Shown here: positions 7,886 to 16,172 of the stretch, one piece after another
Position numbering within the stretch: the stretch's first letter is position 1
Layout: each line of letters starts with the position of its first letter
Origin: Pseudolysinimonas yzui
GTDB lineage: Bacteria; Actinomycetota; Actinomycetes; Actinomycetales; Microbacteriaceae
DNA: 64,000 bases
Assembly (NCBI RefSeq): GCF_014653215.1
Contig: NZ_BNAI01000005.1
Span: forward strand, 99,283-163,282
Direction of reading: 5' to 3'
Notes under the pieces: model-generated
The model's database searches: none
What the model was told of the DNA's origin: nothing
The model's input: the letters and a program-made list of their open reading frames with translations, nothing else
Program-made: the position numbers and the translations under genes

Positions 7886-8820
7886 GCGAGGTGCACGGGC
7901 TCGGGGTCGCCGACCGAGGCGACCCGCCAGTGCAGGCTCTCGAGCAGGTCGTCGAGGGTGATCTCGTCGGCTTCGCGCACGAGGGCGAGTCCCTCGCTCG
8001 CGACGAAGGCGGCGAGATCATCCTGGTGGCCGTCGACGTGCTCGCCGTGGGCGGCGCGGCGGGGCACGACGATCGGTCGCTTGCCGAGTTGCAGCGCGGT
8101 GAGGATCGACCCGGTGCCGGCGTGGGAGATCACCAGATCGGCGGCCGCGATCTCCGCCCGGAGCTGCTCGTTCGGCAGGCTCTTCACGGTCGAGATACCC
8201 AGGTCGGAGACATCCGACGGGCCCACCTGCCAGAGCACCGACCAGTCGGCCGGGATGATCGCATAGAGGCTGCGGACCAGGCGTTCGAAGCCATAGTGCG
8301 CGTTGCCGCCGACGGTGACGACGACCCGCGGCGTGACGGTCGACGGTGAAGCCGACACGGCTTGGAACCCCTCGAACACCGACAACGCGTACTGCCATCG
8401 GTCGTCGGCGGCGAACGGATACTGCACGTAGCGGTTGATGCCGGGCACGCGGGCGAGCACGCGCCCCGTGGCCGACAGCTCGCGCACCCGGGTGCCGCTC
8501 TCGATGTACGAGAAGGGCACGCCGAAGGTCTTCGCGGCGAGCATCGCCGACAGCGCCATCTGCGCGCCCGTGCTGTACACGTGGTCGATCGACTCGCGGC
8601 GGAACACCCCGCACAGCCGCACGTAGTCGCGCAGGATGCCGAGGTAGGCCCGCGGTGCCCGGTTGGGCAGGTCGACGACCCGCTGCCCGGCGAGCATCGA
8701 CTCGCTCTGCGCGGTCGCGTCGGTCACCCAGAGCACGTCGTCGCGCGGAACGATCCTCGGTCGCAGCAGATTCAGCTGCGTGAGGTGCCCCCCGCTCGTC
8801 GCCACAAGCATCGTCGTCAC
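7882..8820 (-). CDS. Alg14/Alg13-type glycosyltransferase in one chain (PssD-PssE-like fusion)
   Basis: About 312 residues. The N-terminal half begins LVATSGGHLTQL, the Alg14/PssD membrane-docking half. The C-terminal half (VVVTVGGNAHYGFERLV ... VISHAGTGSILTALQLGKRPIVVPR ... GEHVDGHQ) is the Alg13/PssE catalytic half with the GT28 C-terminal signature. In many bacteria these are two proteins. The fused enzyme probably adds the second sugar to a lipid-linked intermediate. I chose the GTG at 8818-8820 because a GGGGGGAG site lies just upstream; the ATG three codons later is an alternative. A GC-rich box lies at 8868-8886. Confidence 0.85.
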   Translation of the reverse strand: MTTMLVATSGGHLTQLNLLRPRIVPRDDVLWVTDATAQSESMLAGQRVVDLPNRAPRAYLGILRDYVRLCGVFRRESIDHVYSTGAQMALSAMLAAKTFGVPFSYIESGTRVRELSATGRVLARVPGINRYVQYPFAADDRWQYALSVFEGFQAVSASPSTVTPRVVVTVGGNAHYGFERLVRSLYAIIPADWSVLWQVGPSDVSDLGISTVKSLPNEQLRAEIAAADLVISHAGTGSILTALQLGKRPIVVPRRAAHGEHVDGHQDDLAAFVASEGLALVREADEITLDDLLESLHWRVASVGDPEPVHLA

Positions 8821-8867
8821 GTCGTCTCCCCCCGAGAAAGCGCTTGAGTGCCGACGACGTTGGCGAG

Positions 8868-8886
8868 CCACCCCCATTCGGGGGCC
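8868..8886 (-). promoter_or_regulatory. EPS-locus box D
   Basis: On the minus strand it reads GGCCCCCGAATGGGGGTGG, close to the box at 19654-19671 (ACCCCCGAACAGGGGTGA). It lies about 50 bases upstream of the Alg13/14-type gene, in the 119-base gap after the preceding glycosyltransferase. The gap suggests an internal promoter here. Confidence 0.4.
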
Positions 8887-8939
8887 ATCTCCATCCCACC
8901 CCGCGGGCGCCGGGAAGCGCAAGCGTTCCCAGCGAACGC

Positions 8940-9986
8940 TCACCTGGGCGGGCGGGCCAGGGTGAGGCGGTAGCCGGCGATCGTGTCGTCGGCGATGCGG
9001 CTCCACGAGTACGCGGAGAGCTCGGGCGGGATCGGGCGGGGCTCTGTCGCCCAGCCGACGGCATCCTCGAGCGTCTGCGTGTCGAGGTCACCGGAGTAGG
9101 TGCGCACCCACGCAGGTCCGAGGTCGGCCGCGAGTTCCGGCATCGCCCCGAGCGCGGGCACCAGCACCGGTCGATGCGCCGACAGGGCGAGCAGGGCCGC
9201 TCCCGAGTTCAGGATGCGCCGATAGGGCAGCGCGATGAGGTCGGCGGCGGCGAGCCAGGTGGCGAGGCGCGCGTCATCCAGGTGGGCGAGGTCGAGGCGG
9301 ATGCGGGGGTCGCCCGCCGCGGCGCGCTCGACGGAATCCGCGGTCGCGTCGCCGTCGGGGGCACCGGCGATCGCGAGCCGCAGCTCGGGGTCGGCGGATC
9401 GGCGTGCGACCTCGGCGAGTCGGTCGAGGTTCTTGTACGGCCGTACCTGGCCGACGGCGACGACGAGCCGGGCGTGCGGGTCGAGCCCGAGCTCGGCGCG
9501 GGCGGCGTCGCGGTCCCACCGGAACGGGTAGGCGCCCTGGTAGTCGCCGTGGCGGGTGCGGAACACCGGCACCTCATCGCCGAGCCGGGCGCGCGCGGCG
9601 CGGTCGCCCGCCTCGCTCATGCTGAACACCGCGTCGACGTCGCGCGCCAGCATCCGGTCGAGCGCCGCGCGCACGCGCCGGGTGGAGCGCTCCTCGTGGG
9701 CGCCGTCGTTGTGCACGGTCCAGACCAGCCGGGTGCCCCGCCGGCGCGCGCGCCGGATGAGCCGGGTGAACGCGGCGATGCGGGCCTCCGCCTGCCACGG
9801 TCGGTGCGTGCTGAGGAACAGCAGCTCGGGCCAGTGCAGGTGCACGATGTCGGGGCGCGCCCGCAGCAGATCGCGGAGCGCGAACTCCCGCATCTCCACA
9901 CCGGTCGCCGCAAGCGCATCCGCCAGCAGCGCGTTGTACGGATTCGCGTGGCGGGTCGCGTAGGCGGGGGCGGCGGCGACGATCAT
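8940..9986 (-). CDS. Glycosyltransferase, GT4-type
   Basis: 348 residues, GT-B layout. Visible elements are DIVHLHWPELLF and WTVHNDGAHE in the acceptor domain, LVVAVGQVRPYKNLDRLAEV at the domain junction, and LIALPYRRILNSGAALLALSAHRPVLVPALGAMPELA in the donor domain. The ATG at 9984-9986 overlaps the upstream gene's stop by four bases, so it is translationally coupled. Starting further upstream would merge it with a frame that belongs to another gene. The role is probably one of the chain-extending transferases of the polymer repeat unit; donor and linkage are not readable. Confidence 0.85.
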   Translation of the reverse strand: MIVAAAPAYATRHANPYNALLADALAATGVEMREFALRDLLRARPDIVHLHWPELLFLSTHRPWQAEARIAAFTRLIRRARRRGTRLVWTVHNDGAHEERSTRRVRAALDRMLARDVDAVFSMSEAGDRAARARLGDEVPVFRTRHGDYQGAYPFRWDRDAARAELGLDPHARLVVAVGQVRPYKNLDRLAEVARRSADPELRLAIAGAPDGDATADSVERAAAGDPRIRLDLAHLDDARLATWLAAADLIALPYRRILNSGAALLALSAHRPVLVPALGAMPELAADLGPAWVRTYSGDLDTQTLEDAVGWATEPRPIPPELSAYSWSRIADDTIAGYRLTLARPPR

Positions 9987-11146
9987 GCGCGCGCCCGCAC
10001 GGTTCCGGCCCGGAAGGCGACATCGAGGATGCGGTCGTGCCGGCTGCGCCACGAGTTCGCGGCGACGAAGTCCAGGCGCGCGTCCTCGTCGGCCGGGCCG
10101 AGGGCGAGCGCCTCGTCGAGCCGGTCGGCGAACTGCGCCGTCGTGTCGGTGAGCAGCACCCGCGGGTCGATGCCGCGCACCGGGGCGAGGTCGATCGACA
10201 GCACCGGGGCGCCGCCGGCGAGGTACTCGTAGATCTTGAGCGGACTCATCGCCTCGGTGAGCGCGGTGCGCGCGTGCGAGACCAGGCAGAGGTCGCTGTT
10301 GCGCACGGCGGCGACGAGGCCGGCGCGGTCGGTCGGAGGCAGCACGTGGATGTTCGGCACCCCGTACAGGGGCGCGACGGCCTCGGCATCTCCGACGACG
10401 CCGAGCAGCACCACCTGGAGGTCGGGGCGGCGGGGGGCGAGTTCGAGCAGCCCCGGCACGTCGAGGCGCGAGTCGAGCGTGCCGACATACAGAGCCCGCG
10501 GATGCGGGATGCCGGCGAGCCAGGCGGGATCGGCCGGCTTCGGGCCGACCCACTCGGCGGGCTCGACGCCGTTCGGCACCACGAGCGCCTCCCCGGTCGG
10601 CTCGATGCGATCGAGGATCGCCTGCGACACCGCGATGACGGGGCGGCCGCTGGCGCGGAGACGCGCGTAGGACTCGCGCAAGGCGGGCCACCATGCGCGG
10701 CGGGCCGGCAGCTGGGTCCAGTCATCCCGGGCGTAGTAGGTGGCTCCGGCGGCCCAGTCGAACGGGCTGTAGCCCGCAGCGAACGGGCTCGCCGTGATGA
10801 CGGCTACATCCGACATGCCTTGCGCGCTCGCGGACGCGGCCAGGGCCGCGTCGTAGGCGCGGCCCTGGCGCTCCTGGCCGGGGATCGACACGGGGTCGAC
10901 GCTTCGCCAGCTGACCGGGGTGACGTGGGAGCGCCCCGGGCTGGCCGGGAACGGGGCATCGTGCCGGCCGAGCAGGCGCTTCGCGAGACGGCGCGCGGCG
11001 TTGCGGGGCGGGTCGGCGACGAGCAGCTTCCGCACGTCGGGGTGCTCGAGCAGCGTGAGGGCGAGCCGGTCGGGCGGGCGCGCCATGCCGCGGGCGACGG
11101 CATCCGACCAGGTCTCGAAGGTGAAGGTGAAGACCACGTCACGCAT
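9983..11146 (-). CDS. Glycosyltransferase, GT4-like (TuaH-like)
   Basis: 387 residues. The N-terminal domain is unusual for GT4 (starts RDVVFTFTFETWSDAVARGM). The C-terminal domain has PVIAVSQAILDRI, VVPNGVEPAEW, ALYVGTLDSRLDVPGLLELA and AMSPLKIYEYLAGGAPVLSIDL, which are the nucleotide-sugar-binding elements of this group. It is in the middle of the glycosyltransferase block, overlapping the next gene by four bases and the previous one by eight. The sugar donor is unknown; membership of the GT-B fold is secure, the subfamily less so. Confidence 0.8.
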   Translation of the reverse strand: MRDVVFTFTFETWSDAVARGMARPPDRLALTLLEHPDVRKLLVADPPRNAARRLAKRLLGRHDAPFPASPGRSHVTPVSWRSVDPVSIPGQERQGRAYDAALAASASAQGMSDVAVITASPFAAGYSPFDWAAGATYYARDDWTQLPARRAWWPALRESYARLRASGRPVIAVSQAILDRIEPTGEALVVPNGVEPAEWVGPKPADPAWLAGIPHPRALYVGTLDSRLDVPGLLELAPRRPDLQVVLLGVVGDAEAVAPLYGVPNIHVLPPTDRAGLVAAVRNSDLCLVSHARTALTEAMSPLKIYEYLAGGAPVLSIDLAPVRGIDPRVLLTDTTAQFADRLDEALALGPADEDARLDFVAANSWRSRHDRILDVAFRAGTVRARA

Positions 11147-12095
11147 GGGTGGCCTCCTTGCCGAAGATGAGCTCTCGTGCCGCGGGGTAGCCGGGCAGCC
11201 ACTGGTTGCGGTGCCGCCAGGCGTGGGCCCACATCCGGTCGCGCCGCCGCGTGAGGGTCTCGAGCCCGGCGCGCAGCAGCACGCCTGCCCCGAGCATCCC
11301 GACCCCGATGCGGGCGCGCAGCGGCGACCAGGCCGACCGCAGCAGGGTGACCTTGCCGGCGAGCACCATCGTCATCTTGCGGCCGCGGGCACCCGTCGAC
11401 GCGCCGACCGCGTGCACGATCGCGGCGTCGGGCACGATCACCGGGCGCATGCCCGCGCGGGCTGCGCGCAACGAGAACTCGGCGTCCTCGCCGTACAGGA
11501 AGAAGCGCTCATCCATGCCGCCGATCCGCTCGAAGTCAGCGCGGCTGACGAGCAGTAGGCATCCGGTGACGACCGGCACCTCGCGCACCGTGTCGCGCGG
11601 CCAGCGGCCGAGCGACTCGGGGTCGAACACCGGCGAACCGGCGAATGCCGTCGAGAGTCCCGAGGCGAAGCAGGCGAGCGACCACAGGGTCGGGGCGCCC
11701 CAGCACGACGACGGGTCGAGCTCGCCGTCTTCGCGGAAGGTGCGCCCGCCGTAGACGCCGTGCTCGGGATGGGCCCGGGCGAACGCGAGCAGCGCGGGGA
11801 GGGCTCCGGGCCGCACCACGGTGTCGGGGTTGAGCAGCAGCAGGTAGTCGGCGGTACTCGCCTCCGCCCCGAGGTTCACCGCGCGCGCGAAGCCGAGGTT
11901 GCCGCCGGAGCGCAGCACCGTCACGGCGGGAAACTCGAGCTCGAGGGCATCCGCCGATCCATCGGCCGAGTCGTTGTCGACGACGACGATCTCGGTGTCG
12001 GCCGCGGGAGGATGCGCGAGCACCGACCGCACGCAGTCGAGGGTGCGCTCCCGGGTGTTGTAGCTGACGATCAGCACCGCCACGTCGGCGTTCAT
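11139..12095 (-). CDS. Glycosyltransferase family 2, rhamnosyltransferase-like
   Basis: 318 residues. The GT-A fold is shown by VLIVSYNTRERTLDCVRSVL, EIVVVDNDSADGS, GNLGFARAVNLG and LLLLNPDTVV, then VTGCLLLVSRADFERIGGMDERFFLYGEDAEFSLRA, which holds the acceptor-side acidic ED motif. The C-terminal 70 residues are basic and hydrophobic and may dock on the membrane. Such proteins often add rhamnose or similar sugars to cell-surface polymers. The ATG at 12093-12095 overlaps the acetyltransferase stop by four bases. Confidence 0.88.
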   Translation of the reverse strand: MNADVAVLIVSYNTRERTLDCVRSVLAHPPAADTEIVVVDNDSADGSADALELEFPAVTVLRSGGNLGFARAVNLGAEASTADYLLLLNPDTVVRPGALPALLAFARAHPEHGVYGGRTFREDGELDPSSCWGAPTLWSLACFASGLSTAFAGSPVFDPESLGRWPRDTVREVPVVTGCLLLVSRADFERIGGMDERFFLYGEDAEFSLRAARAGMRPVIVPDAAIVHAVGASTGARGRKMTMVLAGKVTLLRSAWSPLRARIGVGMLGAGVLLRAGLETLTRRRDRMWAHAWRHRNQWLPGYPAARELIFGKEATHA

Positions 12096-12631
12096 CCGCT
12101 GGTCTCCTCGGGTTCGGGCCGCATCCCGATCACCTTCGCGGGGATGCCGCCGGCGATGCAGTCGGGCGGCAGGTCGCGGGTGACGACCGCGCCGGCGCCG
12201 ACGACCGCCCCCGCGCCGATCGTCACCCCCGCCGTCACGACGACGTTGGCGCCGAGCCAGACCCCGTCGCCGATCACGACGTCGCGTTCGACCTTCGGCT
12301 GGTCCATCACCGGGGTGCCGCGCACGATCCCGTAGTTCGACGCGGTCACGACGACCCCCGGGGCGAGCAGGCACTTCTCGCCGAAGACGATCCGCCCCGT
12401 GGAGTTGCCCGCCCAGATCACCGAGTGCTCGCCGATGTGGGTTCCGGCGCCGATCTCGATGCGCTCCGCGTTGCGGAACGAGACGTTCGGCGCGAAGGTG
12501 ACCCCCGGCCCGCGCCGCAGCAGGGTGCGGGGCCGGGTGTGGCTGTACGCCGTGAAGTGCGCAAGGCGCAGTTGATGCAGCCACGTTCTCGGATCGAGAA
12601 CTGAGCGCACGGCTCTTCCGAGCGACGCCAT
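12092..12631 (-). CDS. Hexapeptide-repeat O-acetyltransferase
   Basis: 179 residues with left-handed beta-helix repeats: IEIGAGTHIGEHSVIW, VVIGDGVWLGANVVVTAGVTIGAGAVVGAGAVVTRDLPPDCIAGGIPAKVIG. This is the maltose/galactoside O-acetyltransferase (WcaF/NodL) pattern. It likely puts acetyl groups from acetyl-CoA on a sugar of the repeat unit in the cytoplasm. It is the first gene of the minus-strand transferase block and faces a 255-base divergent promoter region shared with the Wzz-like gene. Confidence 0.88.
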   Translation of the reverse strand: MASLGRAVRSVLDPRTWLHQLRLAHFTAYSHTRPRTLLRRGPGVTFAPNVSFRNAERIEIGAGTHIGEHSVIWAGNSTGRIVFGEKCLLAPGVVVTASNYGIVRGTPVMDQPKVERDVVIGDGVWLGANVVVTAGVTIGAGAVVGAGAVVTRDLPPDCIAGGIPAKVIGMRPEPEETSG

Positions 12632-12681
12632 GAAGGACCCCCATCACCCCATGCCGCTCGCTGCGGCCGTCGTCTCTAGCG

Positions 12682-12698
12682 TCACCCGTTCGGGGGGT
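12682..12698 (-). promoter_or_regulatory. EPS-locus box C (ACCCCCCGAACGGGTGA)
   Basis: It sits about 50 bases upstream of the acetyltransferase start, in the divergent region 12632-12886. A degenerate copy (CACCTGATGGGGT on the plus strand) lies next to it at about 12706-12718. The box matches copies A and B in layout, suggesting one regulator for both directions of the locus. Confidence 0.45.
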
Positions 12699-12739
12699 CT
12701 GCGCACACCTGATGGGGTGGATGTCCAGCAAGTTCCCAG

Positions 12740-12770
12740 TTGACATCGCACCCGCCCGCCTGCCTACGGT
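12740..12770 (+). promoter_or_regulatory. Candidate promoter of the Wzz-Wzy block
   Basis: TTGACA at 12740-12745 is a consensus -35. TACGGT at 12765-12770 is a plausible -10 after a 19-base spacer, longer than the usual 17 to 18. A hairpin CCCCC-GTCC-GGGGG (12785-12798) follows in the leader, which is over 100 bases long. The long structured leader could host control of the polymer block. Confidence 0.45.
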
Positions 12771-12886
12771 GAGTGCAGGGGTGGCCCCCGTCCGGGGGAT
12801 AGGGGCCTGCCGGCAAGGACGCCGATTCGCTGAAAAGTCCAGGGGTGCATCGCACTCGAATCGACAGTTCAACCGGGGGTAACACC

Positions 12887-13792
12887 ATGAATCTCACCAA
12901 CATGTTCCGCGTCATCGGACGGCATAAGGCTCTTCTGATCTTCGGAATCCTCATCGCGCTGGCTGCGGCGATGTTCACCGCATTCAAGCTGGAGACCGGC
13001 ACGTTCCTGCAGGGAACGCTCGAGCCGCGCACCCAGATCGAGTACCGCGCCTCGACGAACATCCTCGTCAGCGACCCGGTCTCGGTCTTCTCGTCGCGCA
13101 ACGCGACGCAGGTCGTCCCCGATGGCGCGACCGCCGCGAGCGCTCGTGATCTGGCATCGCTCACCGTCGTCTACGCGTACCTCGCGTCGAGCGACGAGCT
13201 GCTCGCCCAGGTCGAGGAGCAGGTCGGCCCGCTCGGCCCCGACGAGTCGCTCACCGCGCAACAGCGCACCACCCAGCCGACCGCCCAGACGAACACCGGC
13301 ACCTACCGGCTGCCGATTCTCGACATCATGGGCACCTCGTCCGACCCGGCGCGCGCCGAAGAGATCTCGCGCACCGCGGCGGCCCTGTTCCAGGAGTACG
13401 CGGCGGCGCAGCAGGATGCCGCCGGAGTCGCGCCGGAGTCGCGGGTGCAGCTGCCCATCATCGATGAGCGGTCGGCGCAGCCGGTCGACGGCACCAACCC
13501 GGCCCTGCCGGTCGTCGCCGTCGGCATCGGCGTGCTGCTCGGATTCCTCGCCCTGATCTTCGCGGTCGACAACGCCCAGGCCGGCCGCCGCGACGCCGCA
13601 ACGGTGTCGCCGGCGCGCGAGCCGATCCCGTCGCCGATGCCCGCATCGGCCGTGCGCCCCGGACCGACGCCCGTGTTGCAGCCGACTCCGGTCGCGCAGC
13701 AGTCGACACCCGTCGGCGCCGGTCAGGTGGCCTATCGCCCGGCACCGCAGCCGCAGGCACAGCAGGCGCAACAGGCTCCCCAGCGCTGGTGA
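12887..13792 (+). CDS. Wzz-like polysaccharide chain-length regulator
   Basis: 301 residues. A transmembrane segment near residues 14-35 and a second near 207-227 flank an extracytoplasmic alpha/beta region of about 170 residues, the topology of Wzz/capsule co-polymerases. The C-terminal cytoplasmic tail of about 75 residues is Pro/Gln/Ala-rich and ends QPQAQQAQQAPQRW. No tyrosine-kinase domain, Walker motif or Tyr cluster is present, and no separate kinase or phosphatase gene is in the locus. It should set polymer length with the Wzy-like protein, whose GTG overlaps its stop. Start ATG follows a GGGGGT site. Confidence 0.75.
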   Translation: MNLTNMFRVIGRHKALLIFGILIALAAAMFTAFKLETGTFLQGTLEPRTQIEYRASTNILVSDPVSVFSSRNATQVVPDGATAASARDLASLTVVYAYLASSDELLAQVEEQVGPLGPDESLTAQQRTTQPTAQTNTGTYRLPILDIMGTSSDPARAEEISRTAAALFQEYAAAQQDAAGVAPESRVQLPIIDERSAQPVDGTNPALPVVAVGIGVLLGFLALIFAVDNAQAGRRDAATVSPAREPIPSPMPASAVRPGPTPVLQPTPVAQQSTPVGAGQVAYRPAPQPQAQQAQQAPQRW

Positions 13793-15345
13793 GCACGCGA
13801 CCCGAGCGCGTCGACGACCGCCGTGCCGAACAGCGGGTGCGGGCGATCGCCGGCACCGCGCTGCTGCTGATCGCGGCGGGGGCGGGGATCTTCTTCGCCG
13901 ACCCCCTCACCGCGGGTGCCCTCATCGGCATCGTCGCGTGCCTCTACCTGTTCCGGGCCACGGTCTTCAGCTGGCCGGGTGCGGTCGTCGCGCTCGTCGT
14001 CGTGATCTGTCTCGTGCCCGCCCGTCGGTACACGCTGCCGGTCAGTCTGCCGTTCGCCGCCGAGCCCTACCGGATCGTCATCGTGCTGCTGCTCGTGATC
14101 GTCGTGCTGGCCCTGTTGCTCGACCCGGCGTTCCGCTGGCGCCGCCTCGAGTTCGGAGGCCCTGTCGGCTTCTTCTTCGCGACGCAACTCGTGTCGATCG
14201 CCGTCAACGTGCCCGGTCTCGTCGACCTCGGGCTCGCCCCGAACGCGGTCATCAGCCTGTTCAGCCTGCTCGTCATCTGCGCCGTGTTCGTCGTCGCGCG
14301 CCAGATCTTCCGCTCCCGCGCGATCGTGCGGTTCACCCTCATGGTGACGGTCGGATGCGGTGCGCTCGTCGGTGCGCTGGCGAGCGTCGAGCGCGTGACG
14401 CGGCAGAACTGGTTCCTCGACTTCTTCTCGGCGTTGCCGCTTCAACGGCTCTCCGAAGAGGACTCGCTGTTCGTCAAGGAGGGCACCGCGCGGGCGTTCG
14501 CGTCGGCGCAGCATCCGATCGCCCTCGCCGTGTTCCTGTGCCTGCTGATCCCGCTCGGCATCTATCTCGCCCGCCACGCGAACTGGCCGCGCAACCCGGT
14601 GTCGCGCGAATTCTTCTGGATGGGCTGCACGATGCTCATCGGGCTCGGGATGGTGTCGGCCGTATCGCGCACGGCGTTCGTCTCGCTCGCCGTGATGCTC
14701 GTCATCGCGATCCTGCTGCGTCCCCGGCTGCTGCCGAAGGTGGCGCTCTACGGTGCCGTCGCGGTCTGCGCGGCGCTGCTGGTGTCGGCACGCAACGTGC
14801 TCGCGATGATCACCGAGCTGCTCGACCCGCAGGCCCTCATCGAGTCGCAGATGACGTCGCCCGGCTGGACCGGCTCGGGGCGGCTCGCCGACCTCGGCCC
14901 GAGCCTGGAGGAGGCGGCGGCCCGGCCGTTCACCGGCAGCGGGCTGGGCAGCCGGGTGACGATGGGCGAAGGCGCGAACGCCTTCATCCTCGACAACCAG
15001 TACCTCTCGACGCTGCTCGAGTCGGGAGCGCTCGGCGTGCTCGGGATGCTCGTGCTGTTGCTCGTGCCGGCGGTGCGGCTCGCCCTGTTCTCGCGGTGGC
15101 CGGCCGAGCGGATCGGCGGGGTCGCACCCGACGAGCGCCGTGACCTCGCGGCCGCCGTCGCGGTGTCGATCAGCGGCTACGTCGTCGCGCTGCTCTTCTT
15201 CGACGGCTTCTCGTTCATCCAGACCCTGCTCACCTTCTTCCTGCTGCTCGCCGCCGGGTCGTGGGCGCTCGCCGGGGAACGCCTGCCGCGCTGGGAGGAG
15301 CGCCGCGCCCGGCGCGTGCTCGAACGCGAGGTGGAGCCGGTATGA
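13789..15345 (+). CDS. Wzy/O-antigen-ligase-like polymerase
   Basis: 518 residues, very hydrophobic, with about 11-12 predicted membrane segments and a large loop around residues 340-410 containing GSGRLADLGPSLEEAAARPFTGSGLGSR, a layout typical of O-antigen ligase/polymerase proteins (Wzy_C-type). It would polymerise lipid-linked repeat units on the outer face of the membrane. The start is a GTG that overlaps the stop of the Wzz-like gene (GTGA), so it is translationally coupled. The next gene overlaps its end in the same way. Confidence 0.82.
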   Translation: MSTRPERVDDRRAEQRVRAIAGTALLLIAAGAGIFFADPLTAGALIGIVACLYLFRATVFSWPGAVVALVVVICLVPARRYTLPVSLPFAAEPYRIVIVLLLVIVVLALLLDPAFRWRRLEFGGPVGFFFATQLVSIAVNVPGLVDLGLAPNAVISLFSLLVICAVFVVARQIFRSRAIVRFTLMVTVGCGALVGALASVERVTRQNWFLDFFSALPLQRLSEEDSLFVKEGTARAFASAQHPIALAVFLCLLIPLGIYLARHANWPRNPVSREFFWMGCTMLIGLGMVSAVSRTAFVSLAVMLVIAILLRPRLLPKVALYGAVAVCAALLVSARNVLAMITELLDPQALIESQMTSPGWTGSGRLADLGPSLEEAAARPFTGSGLGSRVTMGEGANAFILDNQYLSTLLESGALGVLGMLVLLLVPAVRLALFSRWPAERIGGVAPDERRDLAAAVAVSISGYVVALLFFDGFSFIQTLLTFFLLLAAGSWALAGERLPRWEERRARRVLEREVEPV

Positions 15346-16172
15346 GCGCCGAGATGAGTGTCGTGATTCCGGCCCACAACGAGGAGCGGGTGCTGCCGCG
15401 CCTGCTGGCGAGCCTCGCCGACGAGCGGCTCGAGATCATCGTGGTCGCCAACGGCTGCTCGGATGCCACGGCCGACGTCGCGCGCGCGGCCGGGGTGCGG
15501 GTCGTCGAACTCGCGGAGGGCTCGAAGGTCGCGGCGCTCGACGCCGGTGACGAGGCCGCCTCGGTGTTCCCGCGCGCCTACGTCGATGCCGACATCGAGA
15601 TCGACGCGGCAGGCTTGCTCGCCGTCGCCGCCCGGCTGCGCGACGGGCCGGAGCTCGTCGCTTCCCCCGGGCTGCGCCTCGACCTGAGCGGAGCGTCGTG
15701 GCCGGTGCGGGCCTACTACGCCGTATGGGAGGTCAGCTCGTTCCGACGACGTGGCCACATCGGTTCCGGCGTCTACGTGCTGTCGGCCGAGGGCCGTCGC
15801 CGCTTCGGCGCGTTCCCGCCGGTGATCGGTGACGACCGCTTCGTGCAGGGGCTGTTCGGGCACGCCGAGCGTGCCACCGTCGACGATGCCGAGTTCGTCG
15901 TGCGGCCGCCGCGTACCCTTCGGGCGCTGCTCGCCCGCGGTGCACGGATCGCGGCGGGGAACCGTCAGCTGCAACGGGCCGGACTCGCCGGGCACGCCCC
16001 CACCCGGGGCGCGTCGCTGGGCGAGCTCGTCGGCACCGTCGCGCGACGCCCCGCCCTGTGGGGCCCCTTCCTGATCTACGTCGGGGTGCAGCTGCGCACC
16101 GCCGCGCTCGCCGACCGCAAACTCCGGATCTCCGACGAGGTCTGGGACCGCGACGAGACGAGTCGGCGATGA
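15342..16172 (+). CDS. Glycosyltransferase family 2
   Basis: 276 residues. The GT-A elements are MSVVIPAHNEERVLPRLLASL, IIVVANGCSDAT and RAYVDADIEID (the DxD-type metal-binding motif). A GDDRFVQGLFG stretch follows, where the ED-type acceptor motif is expected. The C-terminal region has one hydrophobic segment that may attach it to the membrane. It starts at an ATG overlapping the polymerase stop and its own stop overlaps the flippase start, so the plus-strand block is one tightly coupled unit. Substrates cannot be read from sequence. Confidence 0.86.
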   Translation: MSAEMSVVIPAHNEERVLPRLLASLADERLEIIVVANGCSDATADVARAAGVRVVELAEGSKVAALDAGDEAASVFPRAYVDADIEIDAAGLLAVAARLRDGPELVASPGLRLDLSGASWPVRAYYAVWEVSSFRRRGHIGSGVYVLSAEGRRRFGAFPPVIGDDRFVQGLFGHAERATVDDAEFVVRPPRTLRALLARGARIAAGNRQLQRAGLAGHAPTRGASLGELVGTVARRPALWGPFLIYVGVQLRTAALADRKLRISDEVWDRDETSRR

